Assembly: GCF_965284335.1 (NCBI RefSeq)
Contig: NZ_OZ260076.1
DNA length: 64,000 nt
Source of the DNA: Tabrizicola_A sp965284335
GTDB taxonomy: Bacteria; Pseudomonadota; Alphaproteobacteria; Rhodobacterales; Rhodobacteraceae
Strand: one strand, 5' to 3'
This document shows, piece by piece, positions 60,816-64,000 of this stretch (its first letter is position 1; every line of letters starts with the position of its first letter). Below the pieces are notes generated by a model. That model was given only the letters and a program-made list of their open reading frames with translations. It was not told the origin of the DNA and searched no databases. Position numbers and translations under genes: made by a program.

Positions 60816-61865
60816 ATGGCAGGCAGCGCAAGTGTTCGGGTGCTTTTTCTGGTGTCGGTGATCGCGCTGGTCGCAGGGTGTCAGGGTGAGGGAAGCCCCT
60901 TTGGTCAAAGCCAGACGCCCGGCACGACGGGCCCCGGTGCCGAGGGTGCGGCAGCCACCGCAACTGCCGCAGGCCGCAGCACAGGCCAGCGACCGACCGC
61001 GACCCGATCGGTCAAGTTGGTGGATCGCGATGTCGAGGCGCCCGAGGTGTTTTCGGTCACCGATATGGCCTTGTGGGATGGTCGGCCATCGCTGGGCGGT
61101 GTCTGGGTTGCCTCACCCGATGCGGTAGATCCAGAGCGGGTGATCTTGCGCAATGCGGCCAATGGGAAATTCGTGATCGGCGCTTTGTTCCGGCGCGAGC
61201 GTGACAATCCCGGCCCGGCTTTGCAGATTTCATCCGATGCGGCGGCGGCTTTGGGGCTTTTGGCTGGGCAACCGGGCCGCATCAGCGTGACCGCGCTGCG
61301 CCGTGAAGAAGCGCCGGTGACCGCGCCGGATGCCTCGCGGCCCATTTTGGATGCGGCTGAGACGGTGGAAACCGAAACGCTGCCAGCTGAGGCCGTGGCC
61401 GGTGCCACAGCCGAGACGGCGGCAGGCGCCACCCCGGCCGGGGCGGCGGAGCGGCCGAAGGGGCTGGGCCTGTTCAAAAAGCGCCCGCCAAAAGCCGATG
61501 GTCCGGTGGCCCCTGTGGTGTCATCGGCCCTGCCAGCCCCCGAAACAGCCGCGCCGGCGGCCTCTGCTGCGCCAGCCGCCTCTGGGCAGGCACCCGCTGT
61601 GGCCGCGGGCAGTGCCGCGCCCAAGGCCGCAGCCACCCCGGCCCCGTCGCAGGGTGGGCTGATCCAAATCGGCATTTTCTCGGTCGAGGCGAATGCCAAA
61701 CGCGCGGTGGACACGCTGGCCAAGGCCGGAATTTCGGCTAACATCCGGCAAGAGACGTCGCAGGGCAAAACCTATTGGTCGGTGACGGCCAGCGGCGGGG
61801 CGGACAGTCTGGCCAAGGTCAAGGCCACAGGCTTTGCCGACGCCTATATGTTGAAACGCAAGTAA
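60816..61865 (+). CDS. SPOR-domain lipoprotein
   Basis: 349 residues. Signal with lipobox LVAGC (about 18-22), then a low-complexity Ala/Thr/Pro linker, a central segment (VSVTDMALWDGRPSLGGVWVA...), a long Ala/Pro-rich stretch (about 190-275) and a C-terminal SPOR domain (LIQIGIFSVEANAKRAVDTLA...), which binds denuded peptidoglycan at the septum. It is upstream of the D,D-carboxypeptidase gene, which fits a cell-wall role. ATG at 60816 is chosen over TTG at 60810. Confidence 0.85.
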   Translation: MAGSASVRVLFLVSVIALVAGCQGEGSPFGQSQTPGTTGPGAEGAAATATAAGRSTGQRPTATRSVKLVDRDVEAPEVFSVTDMALWDGRPSLGGVWVASPDAVDPERVILRNAANGKFVIGALFRRERDNPGPALQISSDAAAALGLLAGQPGRISVTALRREEAPVTAPDASRPILDAAETVETETLPAEAVAGATAETAAGATPAGAAERPKGLGLFKKRPPKADGPVAPVVSSALPAPETAAPAASAAPAASGQAPAVAAGSAAPKAAATPAPSQGGLIQIGIFSVEANAKRAVDTLAKAGISANIRQETSQGKTYWSVTASGGADSLAKVKATGFADAYMLKRK

Positions 61866-61880
61866 CGACCGGAGGGCCTT

Positions 61881-63068
61881 ATGCGCCACATCTCTTTGCG
61901 CCAGTTCTTGTGCAGTGCCGTTGTGGTCAGCCTCTTGGCTGTGCCCGGCTCTGGCCCGGCCTATGGGTTTGACACGGCCGCACAATCGGCTTGGGTTTAT
62001 GACATGACGACCCATACCGTCTTGATGGACAAGAACGGCAATGTCCCGGTGCCGCCCGCCTCGATGTCAAAGCTGATGACCATCTACATGCTGCTGGAAG
62101 CGCTGCGTGATGGCCGGGTGACGATGGAGACAACCTTTGGCGTATCATCGCGCGCGAGGGAAATGACCGCGCGCGGCGGCTCGACCATGTATCTGCAAGA
62201 GGGCGACCGGCCCACGGTGCGCGATCTGTTGTATGGCATGATCGTGAATTCCGGCAATGACGCCTGTATTGTCGTGGCCGAGGGTTTGGCGGGCAGCGAA
62301 GAGGCGTTTTCCGCCCAAATGACGGCGCGTGGGCGCGAATTGGGCATGGAACACTCCAACTTTGCCAATTCATCAGGCTGGCCCGATCCCAGCCACCGCA
62401 TGAGCATGCGCGACCTTGGCATCTTGTCGCGCATCTTGATCGAAGAGTTTCCCGAACATTATCCGATGTTTGCCGAAACCTCTTACAATTACAAAGACCG
62501 CGCCCCTGCCAATGCCGCCAACCGCAACCCGCTGTTGCGGCTGGGGGTTGGGGCGGATGGGTTGAAAACCGGCCATACCTCGGAGGCAGGTTACGGTCTG
62601 GTCGGCAGCGTCAAGCAAGGTGAGCGGCGGATCATCTTTGCCTTTTCCGGCACCGCAAGCGACAAGGCACGCGCCGAAGAGGCCGAGCGGATCACCTCTT
62701 GGGCGTTTCGGCAGTTTTCCTTGAAAACGCTGGCAAAATCGGGGGTCCGGCTGGCCGAAGCTCCGGTGCATCTGGGCGAGGTGAACGCGGTTGGTTTGGT
62801 TCCGGCGGAAGATATCCGGGTTTTGCTGCCCGCGATCGCCCAAGGCGATCTCAAGGCCGAGGTGGTGTATTCCGGGCCCTTTAGCGCGCCAATCGCGGCG
62901 GGCACGGTGCTGGGCGAGGTGGTGATCGAGGTGCCTGAACTGGGCACAACGCGGGTGCCTTTGCTGGCCGAGGCCGATGTGGCCAAGGGGGGCTTTTGGG
63001 TGCGGCTGAAGGCGGCAGCCTCGGCTTTGCAAGATCGCTATCTTGGCGATGAAGCCCCGGCAAGCTGA
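61881..63068 (+). CDS. dacC: D-alanyl-D-alanine carboxypeptidase (DacC/PBP5-like)
   Basis: 395-residue low-molecular-weight penicillin-binding protein. Signal peptide cut near GPAYG; catalytic SxxK at S61-K64 (ASMSK), SGN at 124-126 and KTG at 229-231, then a PBP5-type C-terminal beta domain (about 280-375) and a short amphipathic tail that would anchor it to the membrane. It trims pentapeptides in peptidoglycan. Stop overlaps the tmk ATG. Confidence 0.93.
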   Translation: MRHISLRQFLCSAVVVSLLAVPGSGPAYGFDTAAQSAWVYDMTTHTVLMDKNGNVPVPPASMSKLMTIYMLLEALRDGRVTMETTFGVSSRAREMTARGGSTMYLQEGDRPTVRDLLYGMIVNSGNDACIVVAEGLAGSEEAFSAQMTARGRELGMEHSNFANSSGWPDPSHRMSMRDLGILSRILIEEFPEHYPMFAETSYNYKDRAPANAANRNPLLRLGVGADGLKTGHTSEAGYGLVGSVKQGERRIIFAFSGTASDKARAEEAERITSWAFRQFSLKTLAKSGVRLAEAPVHLGEVNAVGLVPAEDIRVLLPAIAQGDLKAEVVYSGPFSAPIAAGTVLGEVVIEVPELGTTRVPLLAEADVAKGGFWVRLKAAASALQDRYLGDEAPAS

Positions 63069-63700
63069 TGGGACAAGGCGCGTTCCTGTCCTTTGAAGGC
63101 ATTGATGGTTCCGGCAAATCCACCCAAGCGCGGGGCCTTGCTGCCGCATTGCGCCGTGATGGCCACAGCGTGACCTTAACCCGCGAGCCGGGCGGCAGCC
63201 CCGGTGCCGAGGAAATTCGCCGTCTGGTGCTGGAGGGCGAGGCCGACCGCTGGTCTCCGCAGACGGAATTGTTGCTGTTCACCGCCGCGCGCCGGGATCA
63301 TCTGGAAAAGACGATCCGCCCCGCCATTCAGCGCGGAGAGGTGGTGATTTCAGATCGTTTTGCCGACAGCACGCGGATGTATCAGGGGCTGACGCGCGGC
63401 AATCTGGCGGCCGAGGTGGATGCGCTGCATGAGTTGATGATCGGGGTTGAACCCGATTTGACCTTTCTGATCGACATTCCCCCCGAGGCAGGCCTTGCCC
63501 GCGCCACGGCGCGTGCCGGGGCTGAGATGCGGTTTGAAGGCATGGGGCTTGAGGTGCAGACCCTCGCCCGCAATGGGTTTTTGGCCTTGGCAGCACAAGA
63601 GCCTGCCCGGTTTCGGGTGATTGATGGCCACCGCCCCGAGGCCGAGGTGAGTGCCGAGGTCTATGACATCGCGCAGCGCTGGCTGGCGGCGCGGGGGTAA
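63068..63700 (+). CDS. tmk: Thymidylate kinase
   Basis: 210 residues. P-loop FEGIDGSGKSTQARGL (about 8-23), DRFADSTRMYQG near 95 (the DR motif), and a lid region LARATARAGAEMRFE near 145. Phosphorylates dTMP to dTDP. Coupled to dacC and 10 bp before holB, the usual order. Confidence 0.97.
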   Translation: MGQGAFLSFEGIDGSGKSTQARGLAAALRRDGHSVTLTREPGGSPGAEEIRRLVLEGEADRWSPQTELLLFTAARRDHLEKTIRPAIQRGEVVISDRFADSTRMYQGLTRGNLAAEVDALHELMIGVEPDLTFLIDIPPEAGLARATARAGAEMRFEGMGLEVQTLARNGFLALAAQEPARFRVIDGHRPEAEVSAEVYDIAQRWLAARG

Positions 63701-63710
63701 GCGGCGGGCG

Positions 63711-64000
63711 ATGAAAGAGGTGGATATCCCCGAGCCCGATTGCATCGACGGCGCACCGCACCCGCGGATGACCCCGCGGCTTTTGGGCCAAGAGGCGGCG
63801 GAAGCCAGCTTTTTGCAGGCCTTTAGCGCAGGGCGGCTGCATCATGGCTGGCTGATCACCGGGCCGCGCGGGGTGGGAAAGGCGACGCTGGCCTGGCGGC
63901 TGGCGCGGTTCTTGCTGGCCACGCCTGACGAGGATGGCGGCATGTTTGCCGCCCCGCCCTCTGAGACGTTGGATATTCCCGACAGCCACCCCGTGGCGCG
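63711..64000 (+). CDS. holB: DNA polymerase III delta' subunit, 5' fragment
   Basis: Open to the window edge from ATG 63711. Translation begins MKEVDIPEPDCIDGAPHPRM and includes HHGWLITGPRGVGKATLAW, the P-loop-like motif of the clamp-loader delta' subunit. The zinc and sensor regions lie beyond the window. Follows tmk, as in many proteobacteria. Confidence 0.88.
   Translation, partial: MKEVDIPEPDCIDGAPHPRMTPRLLGQEAAEASFLQAFSAGRLHHGWLITGPRGVGKATLAWRLARFLLATPDEDGGMFAAPPSETLDIPDSHPVA

Overview
The window looks like chromosome of a high-GC alphaproteobacterium of the order Rhodobacterales (Rhodobacter/Gemmobacter-like). The evidence is the ethylmalonyl-CoA pathway genes (ccr, ecm, mch, mcl2) lying beside sdhCDAB and mdh, an order I associate with Rhodobacter sphaeroides, and the tRNA-Ser / SPOR protein / D,D-carboxypeptidase / tmk / holB order at the right end. 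Species cannot be fixed from the sequence alone. No rRNA and no CRISPR array are visible; one intact tRNA gene is present.

Layout. 1-6.7 kb: 5' end of a helicase gene, ccr, an acyltransferase, ecm, a DUF6455 protein and a nucleoside phosphorylase. 6.9-17.8 kb: a DUF1989 protein, succinate dehydrogenase (with two small lipoprotein genes between sdhA and sdhB), mesaconyl-CoA hydratase, DUF1737, NnrU, (3S)-malyl-CoA thioesterase, a TauE/SafE permease and malate dehydrogenase. Together ccr, ecm, mch and mcl2 cover much of the ethylmalonyl-CoA route of acetyl-CoA assimilation, and sdh and mdh carry its products through the TCA cycle. 17.8-19.3 kb: TRIC-type channel, SMR exporter and RidA protein. 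19.5-26.5 kb: a tightly packed run of seven genes (amidotransferase, EamA exporter, flavodoxin-fold oxidoreductase, creatininase family, cytosine-deaminase-like amidohydrolase, FAD oxidase, MmgE/PrpD) followed by a convergent FAD/GcvT dehydrogenase and a LysR regulator. This set looks like an uncharacterised catabolic module.

30-36.5 kb: a Mn/Fe-type SitABCD ABC importer behind a Fur/Mur-like box, then a BASS-family transporter and an acyl-CoA ligase. 36.9-42.1 kb: a complete urease operon ureDA-x-BCEFG, with a small His-rich membrane peptide gene (x) between ureA and ureB. 42-46.6 kb: an amine oxidase, a LysR regulator and a divergent Rieske oxygenase plus reductase pair resembling glycine betaine demethylase (GbcAB). 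46.6-55.2 kb: a soluble sugar dehydrogenase, an SH3 protein, a universal stress protein, and a tripartite tricarboxylate transporter (TctCBA) followed by an oxalyl-CoA-synthetase-like ligase and a ketopantoate-reductase-like enzyme.

55.2-60.5 kb: a small genomic island with a tyrosine integrase, tRNA-fMet 3'-end scars, unknown genes, a complete IS3-family insertion sequence (1336 bp, 26-bp inverted repeats) that truncates a small gene, and a phage-type HGG-motif gene. 60.5 kb to the end: tRNA-Ser(UGA), then SPOR lipoprotein, D,D-carboxypeptidase, tmk and the start of holB.

Palindromic intergenic repeats of at least two families lie at operon ends. Two regulatory sites stand out: twin TGTGATCACA-type palindromes two helical turns apart upstream of sdhC, and a T-N11-A palindrome between the LysR gene and gbcA.
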